A DNA stretch of 44,507 bases from JBFKMV01 sp041629655 (GTDB lineage Bacteria; Acidobacteriota; Polarisedimenticolia; Polarisedimenticolales; Polarisedimenticolaceae), in the NCBI GenBank assembly GCA_041629655.1, contig JBFKMV010000019.1:1-44507 (forward strand), written 5' to 3'. The position numbers and the translations under genes were made by a program. Shown piece by piece: positions 34,923-43,705 of the stretch. Under the pieces are notes generated by a model. It was given only the letters and a program-made list of their open reading frames with translations, did no database searches and was not told where the DNA came from. Each line of letters starts with the position of its first letter. Position 1 is the stretch's first letter.

Positions 34923-34951
34923 AGTCTACGGCGCTACGACGGGCCGTGCAA
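34923..34951 (-). promoter_or_regulatory. Sigma70-like promoter for the PDZ gene
   Basis: On the minus strand, TTGCAC (34951-34946), a 17-base spacer and TAGACT (34928-34923) give a start about 31 bases before the ATG. The same layout, including TTTGTTGCAC and GCCGTAGA, is found before the exported Hcp gene. A near-palindrome at 34913-34932 (two mismatches in 10 pairs) overlaps the -10 and start site and could be an operator. Confidence 0.5.
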
Positions 34952-34982
34952 CAAAAGTCTGGCGGTTCGGGTCTTTCCCGCT

Positions 34983-36317
34983 CTACGAAGCCGCCCCGGA
35001 CCACTCCCGCAGCTCGATTCCCAGGCGCGGCAGCTCCTCGAGCACCGGCTCGTAGATCTCGGGCAGCACCGGCACGTGCACGCCGGCCAGCCGCAGCTTG
35101 CCCTCCAGGATCCGCCGCGCCGAGATCGCCGCCGGCCACGAGACGGTGCGGGCGGTGGCGGTCTCGCCGCCGGGCTCCCCGTAGGCCAGCAACAGCGAAT
35201 GCAGCGTCTCCGGCGCCGCGCCGCCGCGCTCGACGCGGAACGTATGCTTGAGCACGACCATGTCGCGTTCGCCGGGGCCGTAGACCAGCTTGTGCTGGAA
35301 CCGCCCGGCCAGCACGTCCAGCGGGGCGCCCTCGCGCGACGCCAGCGGCTCGTCCGAGAGCAGCCCCATCCACTCGAAGCGCCGGATCACGTCGTGGTCG
35401 GCCGGCAGGCCGAGCCGCCGGCACAGCCGCTCGGCGAGCGTCCCGTCGCCCGGCGGCAGGAAGCTCTCCAGGAACAACGCGTGGGTCGCCCCCGGCCGCC
35501 ACGAGCGTTCGGTGAGATCCAACAGTCCCAGCTCGGCCACGGCGTTCATGGCCGCGCACCAGCCCGGATAACGCAGCGTGCCCCGCAGCATGTCGCGCAC
35601 GTGGGGCAGGTCGTAGACCCGCACGTAGCGCAGCGAGTCGCGGTTCGGATAGGCCTCGAACTCGCCGAGCCCCTCGATCGTGCAGGCGTGAGCGTGCCGG
35701 AACAGCGCCTCGCCCGGGATGTGCCGCACCTGGCCGTCCTCGAGGTAGCGCGCGGCCAGCTTCCCCGCCAGCAACGCGCCGCGCGGGCTCCAGGAGAACT
35801 TGTAGCGCCACGGATTGTCGGCCGACCCGGGGGCCGGCAGGCCGCCGCAGTAGCTCCAGAATCCGGTGATCGTGCCGCCTGTGGCGCGGGCCCGGCGGAT
35901 CACGCGCATCGCCGACATGTGATCGATTCCCGGGTCGAGCCCGGACTCGTTCAGGATCAGCACACCGGCCTCGCGGGCCTCGGCGTCGAGCGCCTGCATC
36001 TCGGGCGAGACGTAGGACGTCGTGATCATCGGCACGCGGTGCCGGATCGCGGCCCGGGCCACCAGCACGTGGAACGCGAACGGGACGAGGCTGATCACGA
36101 GGTCGGAGTCGCCGATCAGGCCGGCCAGCCGGTCGCCGTGGTTGACGTCCAGGGGCGCGGTGCGCGCATGCGGATGGTCCCCGACCAGCGCCCGGGCGTC
36201 CCGCTCCTCCAGCGTGGCCACCGTCAACCGGCACCACGGCAGCTCCAGCAGGTAACGCGCGATCGGTCCGCTGACCAGACCCGCGCCGAGCAGCAGGACC
36301 CGCTTGGTCGCGTTCAA
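34983..36317 (-). CDS. Saccharopine dehydrogenase (LYS9/AASS C-terminal half type)
   Basis: The product has 444 residues from the TTG at 36315-36317, which is one base after the upstream stop and has GGGAG eight bases before it; an alternative TTG at 36351-36353 would add 12 residues. The Rossmann fingerprint RVLLLGAGLVSGPIARYL is at the N-terminus. NESGLDPGIDHMSAM, FWSYCGGLPAPGSADNPWRYKFSWSP and GTLRYPGW are hallmark LYS9/AASS blocks. It oxidises saccharopine to glutamate and alpha-aminoadipate semialdehyde with NAD(P). With the preceding reductase it forms the complete two-step saccharopine pathway, here most likely degrading lysine. Third gene of the NhaC-LKR-SDH operon. Confidence 0.92.
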   Translation of the reverse strand: MNATKRVLLLGAGLVSGPIARYLLELPWCRLTVATLEERDARALVGDHPHARTAPLDVNHGDRLAGLIGDSDLVISLVPFAFHVLVARAAIRHRVPMITTSYVSPEMQALDAEAREAGVLILNESGLDPGIDHMSAMRVIRRARATGGTITGFWSYCGGLPAPGSADNPWRYKFSWSPRGALLAGKLAARYLEDGQVRHIPGEALFRHAHACTIEGLGEFEAYPNRDSLRYVRVYDLPHVRDMLRGTLRYPGWCAAMNAVAELGLLDLTERSWRPGATHALFLESFLPPGDGTLAERLCRRLGLPADHDVIRRFEWMGLLSDEPLASREGAPLDVLAGRFQHKLVYGPGERDMVVLKHTFRVERGGAAPETLHSLLLAYGEPGGETATARTVSWPAAISARRILEGKLRLAGVHVPVLPEIYEPVLEELPRLGIELREWSGAAS

Positions 36318-36318
36318 G

Positions 36319-37626
36319 TCAATCGCTCCCGACGTGTTCCGCGAGATGGGCAAAGCGCGGAGTCAGCTTGCCGCGGTGCACGACGATCGCGTCCGCGAGC
36401 TCCCCGGGCAGGCTCAGGGCGTCCAGCTCGGCGGTCCAGTCGCAGCGGGACAACGGGGGGACGAAGCGGAACAGACCGTCGCCGAAGTGCCCCGAGGACT
36501 CCACCGGTAGCTGGCAGGGCAGGTTGTCCACCGCCATCACCACCGGCCCGCGGCCCTCGACCCCGTCCACCGTCGAGCCGTCGACCGGGTCGTAGACGTA
36601 GACCGGGTTTCCCGGCGAGGTCGCCCGCACCGTCGACTCGATGCCGCCGCCGATGTCGCAGGAGATGTCGGCGATCACGCGCAAGCGCGGCGGCACCGGG
36701 CCGCTCCACAGAGCCCGCAGGTCCTCGCGCGTGACCAGCCGCGGCTGGTCCGGCAGCCAGAACGCGCCGTGCACCAGCGCCGTCAGATACGGCAGGTAGC
36801 GCGGGATCGCGCTGCGGTAGCGCTCGGGGTGCCCGGCGAACTCGTCGAGATCGACGGGCTGTCCGCGCCGGTGCTCGATCCGGTCCGCGCGTCCGAGTAC
36901 CAGCTTGTACAGCACGTTGCGCGGCCGGTCCGGGTCTTCGGTCAGCGAGCGCAGCTCGTCGGGCAGGATCTCCTGCGTCGGCAGGCGGTCGTAGATCTCC
37001 TGGGCGCCCTCGCTGACGTTTCCCGACCCGGTAAAGGCCACGATGAACGGTCGCAGGAAGTCGCGCACGCCGTCGTGCCGGAGCCGCTCGCCGAGCCGCG
37101 AGATGTGGGCGGTCGCCTCGTCCAGACCCGAATACTCGTGCGCCAGCCGGACGCGCTCGAGGTGCGTGTGCCGGCCCTCGGCGACCACATGTCGGCCGAC
37201 GGCCCACAGCGTGTCGATCATCCCGGCGTAGCCCGCGTGCTTGCCGAAGAAGATCAGCCGCCGCTTGCGCTCGTCAAACACGTGCTCGAAGTCGAGCAAC
37301 GTGCAGCCCAGCTCGATCAATCGCCGCAACAGCGGCATGTTGTGCGCCTGGCCCTTGGTGGTGTGCGAGAAGAACGGGTAGGTCTTTTGCGGCAGCAGCT
37401 TCTCGGGTGGGATCTCCTTGATGCCCAGGATCACCGTGCAGCGCGAGAGGTCCTCGTCGACTTCCGCCCCGGCGGCGAGATAGTGGCGGTCCGGGAACGC
37501 GCGCTGCTCCGCCGGCTGGACCACGAACCTGAGCCCGCGTTCGTGGACCAGCTCCGCGACGTGGTCCGGGGTCAGCGCCGCCCGGGTTTCCCAGACGTTC
37601 TTGTCCTCGCGCCGGATGCCGATCAT
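36319..37626 (-). CDS. Lysine-ketoglutarate reductase (AASS N-terminal half type)
   Basis: The product has 435 residues. The N-terminus MIGIRREDKNVWETRAALTP and TVILGIKEIPPEKLLPQKTYPFFSHTTKGQ are characteristic of the AlaDH/PNT N-terminal fold as found in LKR/AASS and Lys1. FFGKHAGYAGMIDTL, VAFTGSGNVSEGAQEIYDRLP and VIADISCDIGGGIESTVRAT follow. It condenses lysine and 2-oxoglutarate to saccharopine. In animals and plants this domain is fused to saccharopine dehydrogenase; here the two are separate adjacent genes, the order being the same as in the fusion. Its ATG overlaps the NhaC stop (ATGA). Confidence 0.92.
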   Translation of the reverse strand: MIGIRREDKNVWETRAALTPDHVAELVHERGLRFVVQPAEQRAFPDRHYLAAGAEVDEDLSRCTVILGIKEIPPEKLLPQKTYPFFSHTTKGQAHNMPLLRRLIELGCTLLDFEHVFDERKRRLIFFGKHAGYAGMIDTLWAVGRHVVAEGRHTHLERVRLAHEYSGLDEATAHISRLGERLRHDGVRDFLRPFIVAFTGSGNVSEGAQEIYDRLPTQEILPDELRSLTEDPDRPRNVLYKLVLGRADRIEHRRGQPVDLDEFAGHPERYRSAIPRYLPYLTALVHGAFWLPDQPRLVTREDLRALWSGPVPPRLRVIADISCDIGGGIESTVRATSPGNPVYVYDPVDGSTVDGVEGRGPVVMAVDNLPCQLPVESSGHFGDGLFRFVPPLSRCDWTAELDALSLPGELADAIVVHRGKLTPRFAHLAEHVGSD

Positions 37627-39629
37627 GGACCGCTTGTGCGGCCGGCCAGGCGCAGGATCGCGAACAGCACCACCGAGCCGGCCGCCAGCGCGATCCACGG
37701 AGAGACCCCGAACCCGGTGAGCAGCTCGCCGAGCACCGTGCCGACGAGGGCGACCACCAGCGCGTAGGGCAGCTGCGTGCGCACATGGTCGACGTGGTCG
37801 CAGCCCGAGGACATCGACGACAGCACCGTGGTGTCCGAGATCGGGCTGCAGTGGTCGCCGAAGATCGCTCCGGCCAGCACCGAGGAAACCGCTCCGAGCA
37901 GGATCACGTGCGACGCCTCGGCGCTGTAGCCGGCCGACTGCGCCACGCCGTACGCGGTCGGAACGGCCAGCGGGATCAGGATCCCCATCGTGCCCCACGA
38001 CGACCCGGTCGCGAACGCGGTCACGGCCGCGAGCAGGAACACCAGCGTCGACAGCACCCGCGGGTCGAGCGCGTCCGACAGCGTCGAGACCATGAAGCCC
38101 GACGTGTTGAGGTCGGTGCAGACCTGCGCGATCGACCAGGCCAGGGTCAGGATCACGAACGCCATCACCATGCTCTTGAAGCCGCCGAGCATCGCGTCGA
38201 GCGCCTGGCCCAGGCTCAGGATGCGCTGCACGACCGCCAGCAGGATCGCCACCAGGCATCCGGCCGAGGAGGCCCACAGCAGCGCGCGGTACGAGTCGCC
38301 GGCCCCCAGCACACTGCCCAGCCCGCCGAGCCCCAGCCCGAACACCCCCGTCTCCGCCAGCGGGTCGCCGGCGTCGGCCAGCGAGGCGCGCCCGGTGAGC
38401 CACAGCGCCCCGAAGGTCACCACCAGCACCACCGCAACCGGCCCCAGCGCGTTGATCCAGCGGCGCGGCTGGTCGTCCCGCGGCTGGAGCGCGTGACTGT
38501 CGAAATCGGACAGCGGCACCGCGGTGTCGGCCAGCACCTTGCCGCCCGCCGCGCGCAGCTCCGCCGCGCGCATCGGTCCGAAGTCGCGTCCGGTCCAGGC
38601 GATCATGAAGCCGAACACCAGGGCCAGGATCGGGTAGAAGTTGTACGGGATCGCCTGGAGGAACACCGAGTAGGCGTCCTGCTCGGACCCGATCGCCTTC
38701 AGCGCGTCGCCGATCAGCGAGACCTCGTAGCCGATCCAGGTCGAGACCAGGAAGATCGCCGCGACCGGCGCCGCCGTCGAGTCGACGATGTAGGCCAGCT
38801 TCTCACGCGAGATGCGGAGCCGGTCGGTGACCGGGCGCATCGTGTTGCCGACGACCAGCGTGTTGGCGTAGTCGTCGAAGAACACCAGCAGCCCCAGGAA
38901 CCACGTCACCAGCTGCCCGCGGCGGGTGGTGGTGGCGTAGGGTCGCAGCGCGTCCACCAGCCCGGCCGTGCCGCCGGCGCGCGACATCACTCCGACCATG
39001 CCGCCGAGGAACATCGAGAAGACCACGATCGAGATGTGATCCCCGTCGCTGAGCGCGTCGACGATGTACCGGTCGACGGTCCGCAACGCGCCGCCGAACG
39101 CGCTGTCGTAGACCAGGCCGGCGCCGAGCCACACCCCGGCCACCAGCGCCGGAATGACCTGGCGGAAGATCAGCGCCAGCAGGATCGCAAACGCGGGCGG
39201 CAGGATCGTCATCCAGCCGCGGATCGCGCGGACCGACAGCCCCACGGGCCGCTGGTAGTGCGCCGGCGCGGCGACCGTCAGCTCGTGGCGTCCGGAGGGT
39301 ACCCGGAGCTCGAGCGTCGTGCGGGCTCCCCGTTCCGCGGCGCCGCGCGCGAGTACCGACCCCGCGGCGTCCCGGATCTCGATCGGCACGCTCGCCGCGG
39401 CGAGGTCCGGCCCGGCGTCGACGCTGACCTCGTGCGCGAGACCGGCCACCAGGACCCGGGGAGCCTCGACGGCGAGCGGGGGAGCGCCATCGATCGGCGA
39501 TGCCGGCGCCGGTTCCGCCGGCGGGGCCGCAGGCCCGCTCTGCGCGGCCGCCCGCAGCGCCGGCGCGAGCGCCGCCACGAGTACCAGGATCGCCGCGAGA
39601 ATCGTCGCTCTAGCCGGTCGGCCGCTCAT
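37623..39629 (-). CDS. NhaC-family antiporter with added N-terminal exported domain (probable lysine transporter)
   Basis: The product has 668 residues from ATG 39627-39629 (GTGGAG upstream). Residues 1-27 are a signal-like segment, 28-50 a Pro/Ala linker and 55-135 an Ig-like beta domain (VLVAGLAHEVSVDAG...LELRVPSGRHELTVAAP). Residues 140-668 have about 11-12 hydrophobic helices with NhaC motifs: FLGLLVFFDDYANTLVVGNTM, FATGSSWGTMGILIPLAVP and AIFGDHCSPISDTTVLSS. The ATGA overlap with the lysine reductase gene means obligatory co-expression with lysine catabolism. NhaC relatives (LysW) are predicted lysine transporters in riboswitch studies, so lysine uptake coupled to Na+ or H+ is a good inference; plain Na+/H+ exchange remains possible. 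Confidence 0.88.
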   Translation of the reverse strand: MSGRPARATILAAILVLVAALAPALRAAAQSGPAAPPAEPAPASPIDGAPPLAVEAPRVLVAGLAHEVSVDAGPDLAAASVPIEIRDAAGSVLARGAAERGARTTLELRVPSGRHELTVAAPAHYQRPVGLSVRAIRGWMTILPPAFAILLALIFRQVIPALVAGVWLGAGLVYDSAFGGALRTVDRYIVDALSDGDHISIVVFSMFLGGMVGVMSRAGGTAGLVDALRPYATTTRRGQLVTWFLGLLVFFDDYANTLVVGNTMRPVTDRLRISREKLAYIVDSTAAPVAAIFLVSTWIGYEVSLIGDALKAIGSEQDAYSVFLQAIPYNFYPILALVFGFMIAWTGRDFGPMRAAELRAAGGKVLADTAVPLSDFDSHALQPRDDQPRRWINALGPVAVVLVVTFGALWLTGRASLADAGDPLAETGVFGLGLGGLGSVLGAGDSYRALLWASSAGCLVAILLAVVQRILSLGQALDAMLGGFKSMVMAFVILTLAWSIAQVCTDLNTSGFMVSTLSDALDPRVLSTLVFLLAAVTAFATGSSWGTMGILIPLAVPTAYGVAQSAGYSAEASHVILLGAVSSVLAGAIFGDHCSPISDTTVLSSMSSGCDHVDHVRTQLPYALVVALVGTVLGELLTGFGVSPWIALAAGSVVLFAILRLAGRTSGP

Positions 39630-39691
39630 GCACGCTCCACGAAAGCGCCACATTCTACAGGTATCCCGGAGCCGCCGCGGACCGGCCGGGG

Positions 39692-41170
39692 TCAGTCCTC
39701 GCCGAAGCTCTCGGAACGGAAGGTGGCCAGCTTTCCGCCGCGCCAGCCCGCGGCCGGCAGCCCGGCTTTCTTCGCCAGCTGCTCGAGCAGTGTGGGGACG
39801 TCCCAGCGCTGCTCCACGGCGACCTGGGGCAGGAACACCGAGCGCCGGCCGTCCTTGTCGAGCTGCACGCCGTCGCGGCCGATCACGATCGCCTCGGGTC
39901 CGGCGACGGGCCGGAGCGGGGTCAGCACGGAGATCCCGATCCGTAGCAGGTCGAGCTCGTGGAGCGACAGCGGCGCGAAGCGGGGGTCCTGGAAGGCCGA
40001 TTTGACCGCGTTGTCCATCACGTCGCGGTACAGCGGTGCCCGGGCGGCCAGGCTGCCGATGCAGCCGCGCAGGCCGAGGCGGCCGCCGGGCGCCTCCGGG
40101 ATCCGCAGCGTCACGAAGCTGGCGCCGGCTTCGGCCAGCCGCCCGCCCGGTGCGATCTCCTCGAGCATCCGCTGCGCGGAGTCCTCGTCGCGCAAGCGGT
40201 CGCCGATCGCGGCCCGCGCCAGGCGCAGCAGCGTGGCCCGCTGATCGGGACCCAGATCGTCGCCCTGCTCCTCGGCGAGCGCGGGCGGGATCTCGACGCG
40301 GGGCCGCTCGTCCGCGGGATGGAACGACAACGAGGCATAGGAGACCGAATGGTCCCAGTCGCCGGTCTGGTTGCCGGAGGTGTCGTAGGCGATCAACGAT
40401 CCGCGCGCGCCGCCCGGCAGCGCGCGCATCAGCACGTCGATCGCCCCGCGACCGCAGATCGTCGCGTCGGTCCGGGCCACGTACTCCTCGAACCCCTGCA
40501 CGTCGCCGGCCTCGATGTACCGGATCGCACCCATGTCGAGCCGGCGGATGTTGTCCGGCACGTCATGGCGGAACGGCACGTAGTTGAAGCGCGGACCGTA
40601 GTGGGTGAAATCCGAAGAGACCACGGCGAGACTGCCGGCTTCGAGCAGCGGACGCAGCGCAGCCGCCACCTCGGCGGCGGACTCGGGTGCCAGGCCGCCG
40701 CCGATCAGCACCGGCAGCAGCCGCCAGCCCGGCGCCAGCACGCGCTGCAGGAACGGCAGCTCCGCCTCCAGGCTGTGCTCCGGACCGAACGGGTGATTGG
40801 TGCGCTGGAAGCCGGGGCGTTCCGCCAGCGCGGCGCAGCCGTCGACGTCGAGCGGAACGTCGCCGAGCGGCGTGCGGTAACGCTCCGCCCGCGGCACCGC
40901 GGCGCCGCGGAAGCTCGCGTAGTGGCTCGGGCCGAGCACGATCACGCGCTCGAAGGCGCGGCCCTCGAGCAGACGGAAGCCGTGCGCCGCGACCTGGCCG
41001 GAATAGACGAACCCCGCGTGCGGCTCGATCAGGGCGATCGGGGCCCGGTCGTCCTCGGGGAGCTTCGCGGCGCGCAGGTAACCCGCGACCTGCCGATCCA
41101 GCGCATCCCCGTCCGCGGGGTACCACGTTCCCGCGACCGCGGGACCCAGCACCTGGACCGTCGGCTCCAT
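39692..41170 (-). CDS. AmmeMemoRadiSam protein: Memo (AmrB) fused to AMMECR1 (AmrA)
   Basis: The product has 492 residues. Residues 1-285 are the Memo domain: AGTWYPAD, IEPHAGFVYSGQVAA, VLGPSHYASF, SSDFTHYGPRFNY and TICGRGAID; the two His and the Cys that line the Memo metal site are present. Residues 300-492 are the AMMECR1 domain with the signature LRGCIGSLAA, SAFQDPRFAPLS and FLPQVAVEQRWD. The two domains plus a radical SAM protein define the AmmeMemoRadiSam group, whose biochemical role is unclear. No radical SAM gene is seen in the window. It lies 13 bases after boxR on the same strand, with GGGGG as its Shine-Dalgarno, and may be expressed from the boxR promoter. Confidence 0.93.
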   Translation of the reverse strand: MEPTVQVLGPAVAGTWYPADGDALDRQVAGYLRAAKLPEDDRAPIALIEPHAGFVYSGQVAAHGFRLLEGRAFERVIVLGPSHYASFRGAAVPRAERYRTPLGDVPLDVDGCAALAERPGFQRTNHPFGPEHSLEAELPFLQRVLAPGWRLLPVLIGGGLAPESAAEVAAALRPLLEAGSLAVVSSDFTHYGPRFNYVPFRHDVPDNIRRLDMGAIRYIEAGDVQGFEEYVARTDATICGRGAIDVLMRALPGGARGSLIAYDTSGNQTGDWDHSVSYASLSFHPADERPRVEIPPALAEEQGDDLGPDQRATLLRLARAAIGDRLRDEDSAQRMLEEIAPGGRLAEAGASFVTLRIPEAPGGRLGLRGCIGSLAARAPLYRDVMDNAVKSAFQDPRFAPLSLHELDLLRIGISVLTPLRPVAGPEAIVIGRDGVQLDKDGRRSVFLPQVAVEQRWDVPTLLEQLAKKAGLPAAGWRGGKLATFRSESFGED

Positions 41171-41183
41171 CGCGAGCCCCCTT

Positions 41184-41960
41184 TCAGCGCGAGACGCTCG
41201 CCACCGCCACCCCGCGCTCCAGCTCGGCGGCGACCTCCTCCGCGACCGCGGCGGGCGTGCGCCCCGTGGTTTCCACGATCAGATCGGCCTGGCCGTAGAG
41301 TCGCTCGCGGGCGGCGAGGAGCGCCCGCAGCTCGGCCATCGCGTCCGGGTTGCCGGCCATCGGCCGCCGGTCGCCCTGCCCGAGAACCCGGTTCCAGTGC
41401 TCCTCGGGGCTGGCGCGCAGCCACACCACCGTGGTGCGCTCGAGCAACAGCTCCCAGGTCGTCGCGTCGTTGACCACGCCGCCCGCCGGCGCCACCACCG
41501 CCGCCTCGCCTCGCGCGAGGACGTCACGCAGCGCATCCCGTTCCAGCCTCCGGTAGTACGGTTCGCCGTGCAGCTCGAACAACTGGTCGATGGGCAGGCC
41601 GCTGGCCTCCCTGATGCGGTCGTCCAGCTCGACGAACGGCGCGTCGAGCGTCCGTGCGAGCAGCGGGCCGACCGTGCTCTTGCCGGCGCCACGCAGCCCG
41701 ACCAGCACCACCACCGCACGTTCGGCCGCCGCCGGCCGCAACAGCTCGTCGGGCAGCGCGCCGAGCGCCGCCGCCAGCGCTTCAAGCCGTACCACGGAGA
41801 TGTTACCCTCGCCCGACTCGACCCGGGCCAGGAACCGCACCGAGAGACCCGCCCGCGCGGCCAGCTCGGTCCGGGTCCAGCCGCGGGCCCGCCTGAGCCG
41901 CCTCACGCGGGCCGCCAGCGAGCGGAGCAGCGGCGAGGGGCGAGCGTTGCGATCGGGCAT
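41184..41960 (-). CDS. boxR: BoxR/BzdR-type benzoyl-CoA-responsive regulator (HTH plus shikimate-kinase-like domain)
   Basis: The product has 258 residues from ATG 41958-41960; a GTG 18 bases upstream is an in-frame alternative but lies inside the operator. Residues about 12-74 form an XRE helix-turn-helix (LRRARGWTRTELAARAGLS, ARVESGEGN). Residues 83-250 are a shikimate-kinase-like domain with Walker A GLRGAGKST (K94) and ELDDRI (D113/D114). In BzdR and BoxR this domain binds benzoyl-CoA and relieves repression. The position, divergent from boxC-boxB, fits exactly. A TTGCCA-N17-TATAGT promoter places the start site at the A of the ATG, so the mRNA should be leaderless, and the TGCA-N6-TGCA site covers the -10, implying autorepression. 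Confidence 0.92.
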   Translation of the reverse strand: MPDRNARPSPLLRSLAARVRRLRRARGWTRTELAARAGLSVRFLARVESGEGNISVVRLEALAAALGALPDELLRPAAAERAVVVLVGLRGAGKSTVGPLLARTLDAPFVELDDRIREASGLPIDQLFELHGEPYYRRLERDALRDVLARGEAAVVAPAGGVVNDATTWELLLERTTVVWLRASPEEHWNRVLGQGDRRPMAGNPDAMAELRALLAARERLYGQADLIVETTGRTPAAVAEEVAAELERGVAVASVSR

Positions 41961-41963
41961 GGA

Positions 41964-41977
41964 TGCACTATAATGCA
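41964..41977. promoter_or_regulatory. TGCA-N6-TGCA operator (BoxR/BzdR type)
   Basis: TGCA at 41964-41967 and at 41974-41977 are separated by 6 bases. This is the operator layout known for BzdR. It contains the -10 of the boxR promoter and lies 13 bases from its -35, so bound BoxR would block its own gene directly. A related half-site lies 43 bp away (about four helical turns). Confidence 0.75.
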
Positions 41978-41995
41978 CGCCTCTGACGCTGGCAA
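41967..41995 (-). promoter_or_regulatory. boxR promoter, predicted leaderless
   Basis: The minus strand reads TTGCCA (41995-41990), a 17-base spacer and TATAGT (41972-41967), then six bases and the ATG. The -35 matches consensus at 5 of 6. The expected start site falls on or within a base of the ATG, and no Shine-Dalgarno is present. Confidence 0.65.
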
Positions 41996-42017
41996 GCGCC
42001 TTCGAATGCAGTATAAT
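41989..42017 (+). promoter_or_regulatory. boxC-boxB promoter
   Basis: CTGGCA (41989-41994), a 17-base spacer and a perfect TATAAT (42012-42017) lie 23 bases before boxC. Its -35 overlaps the -35 of the divergent boxR promoter by 5 bases. A TGCA half-site at 42007-42010 abuts the -10; its partner position reads TTCC instead of TGCA, so BoxR binding there may be weaker or cooperative. Confidence 0.6.
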
Positions 42018-42040
42018 TCCGTTTCTCGACGGAGGATCCC

Positions 42041-43704
42041 GTGGCGACCCCTACCACCGAACCATCGACCGAGTCCGTGATCGACTTCCGGACCGCGCCC
42101 GAGCGATACCGCCACTGGAAGCTGTCCCTCGACGGCCCGGTGGCGCGGCTGGCGATGAACGTCCAGGAGCAGCAGCCGCTCCGGCCGGGCTACGAGCTGA
42201 AGCTCAACTCCTACGACCTGGGGGTGGACATCGAACTCGCCGACGCCATCCAGCGGCTGCGTTTCGAGCACCCCGAGGTCCGCTGCGTCGTCGTGACCGG
42301 CGAGCTGGACCGCGTGTTCTGCGCCGGGGCCAACATCCACATGCTCTCGTCGTCGACGCACGGCTTCAAGGTCAACTTCTGCAAGTTCACCAACGAGACG
42401 CGCCTGGCGATCGAGGACGCCTCCCGCGGCAGCGGACAGCGGTACCTCGCCGCGCTGAACGGGACCTGCGCCGGGGGCGGCTACGAGCTGGCGATGGCCT
42501 GCGACGAGATCCTGCTGATCGACGACGGGAACTCGGCGGTCAGCCTGCCCGAAACGCCGCTGCTGGCGGTGCTGCCGGGGACCGGCGGCCTGACGCGGCT
42601 CGTCGACAAGCGCAAGGTGCGGCGCGACCTGGCCGACGTGTTCTGCACGACGGCCGAGGGCATCAAGGGCAACCGGGCCAAGCAGTGGGGTCTCGTCGAT
42701 CACGTGGCGCCCAAGAGCCGCTTCGAGGAGACGATCGGGGGCCTGGCCGCAAAGCTGGTCGAGTCCTCGCCGGCGCGCTCGTCCGAGGGCATCACCCTCG
42801 AGCCGCTGGCCAAGGAGATCGACGGCGACACCATCCGCTACACCCACGTGACGGTCGAGCTCGATCACGACGAGCGCGTCGCCACGCTGACGGTCAACGC
42901 GCCGGACGGCAAGCAGCCCGGCGACCTGGCGGCGATTCGCAAGCTCGGCTCGAGCTGGTGGCCGCTGGCGGCGTTCCGCGACCTCGACGACGCGTTGCTG
43001 CACCTCAGGATCAACGAGCCGGACACGGGGCTGGTGCTGCTGCGTACCGCGGGCAAGCTCGAGGCCGTGCTGGCCGTGGACGAGCTGCTGGAGCGTTTCG
43101 CCGACGACTGGTTCGTGTCCGAGGTGCGGCTGCACATCGCGCGTACGCTGCGCCGGCTCGACCTGACCGCCAAGTCGTTGTTCGCGCTCGTCGAGCCAGG
43201 TTCCTGCTTCGCCGGCACGTTGTACGAGCTGGCGCTGGCGGCCGACCGCTCGTACATGCTCGACGACCCGGAGCGGCCCAACGCGGTGGCGCTGTCGCCG
43301 CTGAACGGCGGGGCCTACCCGATGTCCCACGGGCCGAGCCGTCTCGCGGCGCGGTTCCACGCCGACCCCTCCCGGGCCGAGGAGCTGCTGGCCGAGCCGC
43401 GCAGCTACGACCCCGGCGACGCCGAGGAGGCGGGCCTGGTCACCGTGATGGCCGACGACATCGACTACGAGGACGAGCTGCGCATCGCGATCGAGGAGCG
43501 CGCCAGCCTCTCGCCGGACGCGCTGACCGGGATGGAGTCGAACCTGCGCTTCCCCGGCGCCGAGAACTGCGACAGCAAGATCTTCGGCCGCCTCAGCGCG
43601 TGGCAGAACTGGATCTTCCAGCGCCCCAACGCCGTAGGCGAGAAGGGCGCCCTGACGCTCTACGGCAAGCCCGACCGGCCCGCGTTCGATTTCAGGAGGA
43701 CCTG

Positions 43705-43705
<1 letters not shown>
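42041..43705 (+). CDS. boxC: Benzoyl-CoA-dihydrodiol lyase (2,3-epoxybenzoyl-CoA dihydrolase)
   Basis: The product has 554 residues (BoxC is about 550). The GTG start at 42041 has GGAGG five bases upstream. It has a crotonase-fold N-terminal half (VVVTGELDRVFCAGANIHML, AALNGTCAGGGYELAMACD, GLTRLVDKRKVRRDLADVFC) and a second crotonase-like half (TVELDHDERVATLTVNAPDG, LFALVEPGSCFAGTLYELALAADR). BoxC hydrolyses and opens the 2,3-epoxide of benzoyl-CoA, giving 3,4-dehydroadipyl-CoA semialdehyde and formate. First gene of the box operon, under BoxR control; its stop overlaps the boxB start by one base (TGATG). Confidence 0.95.
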
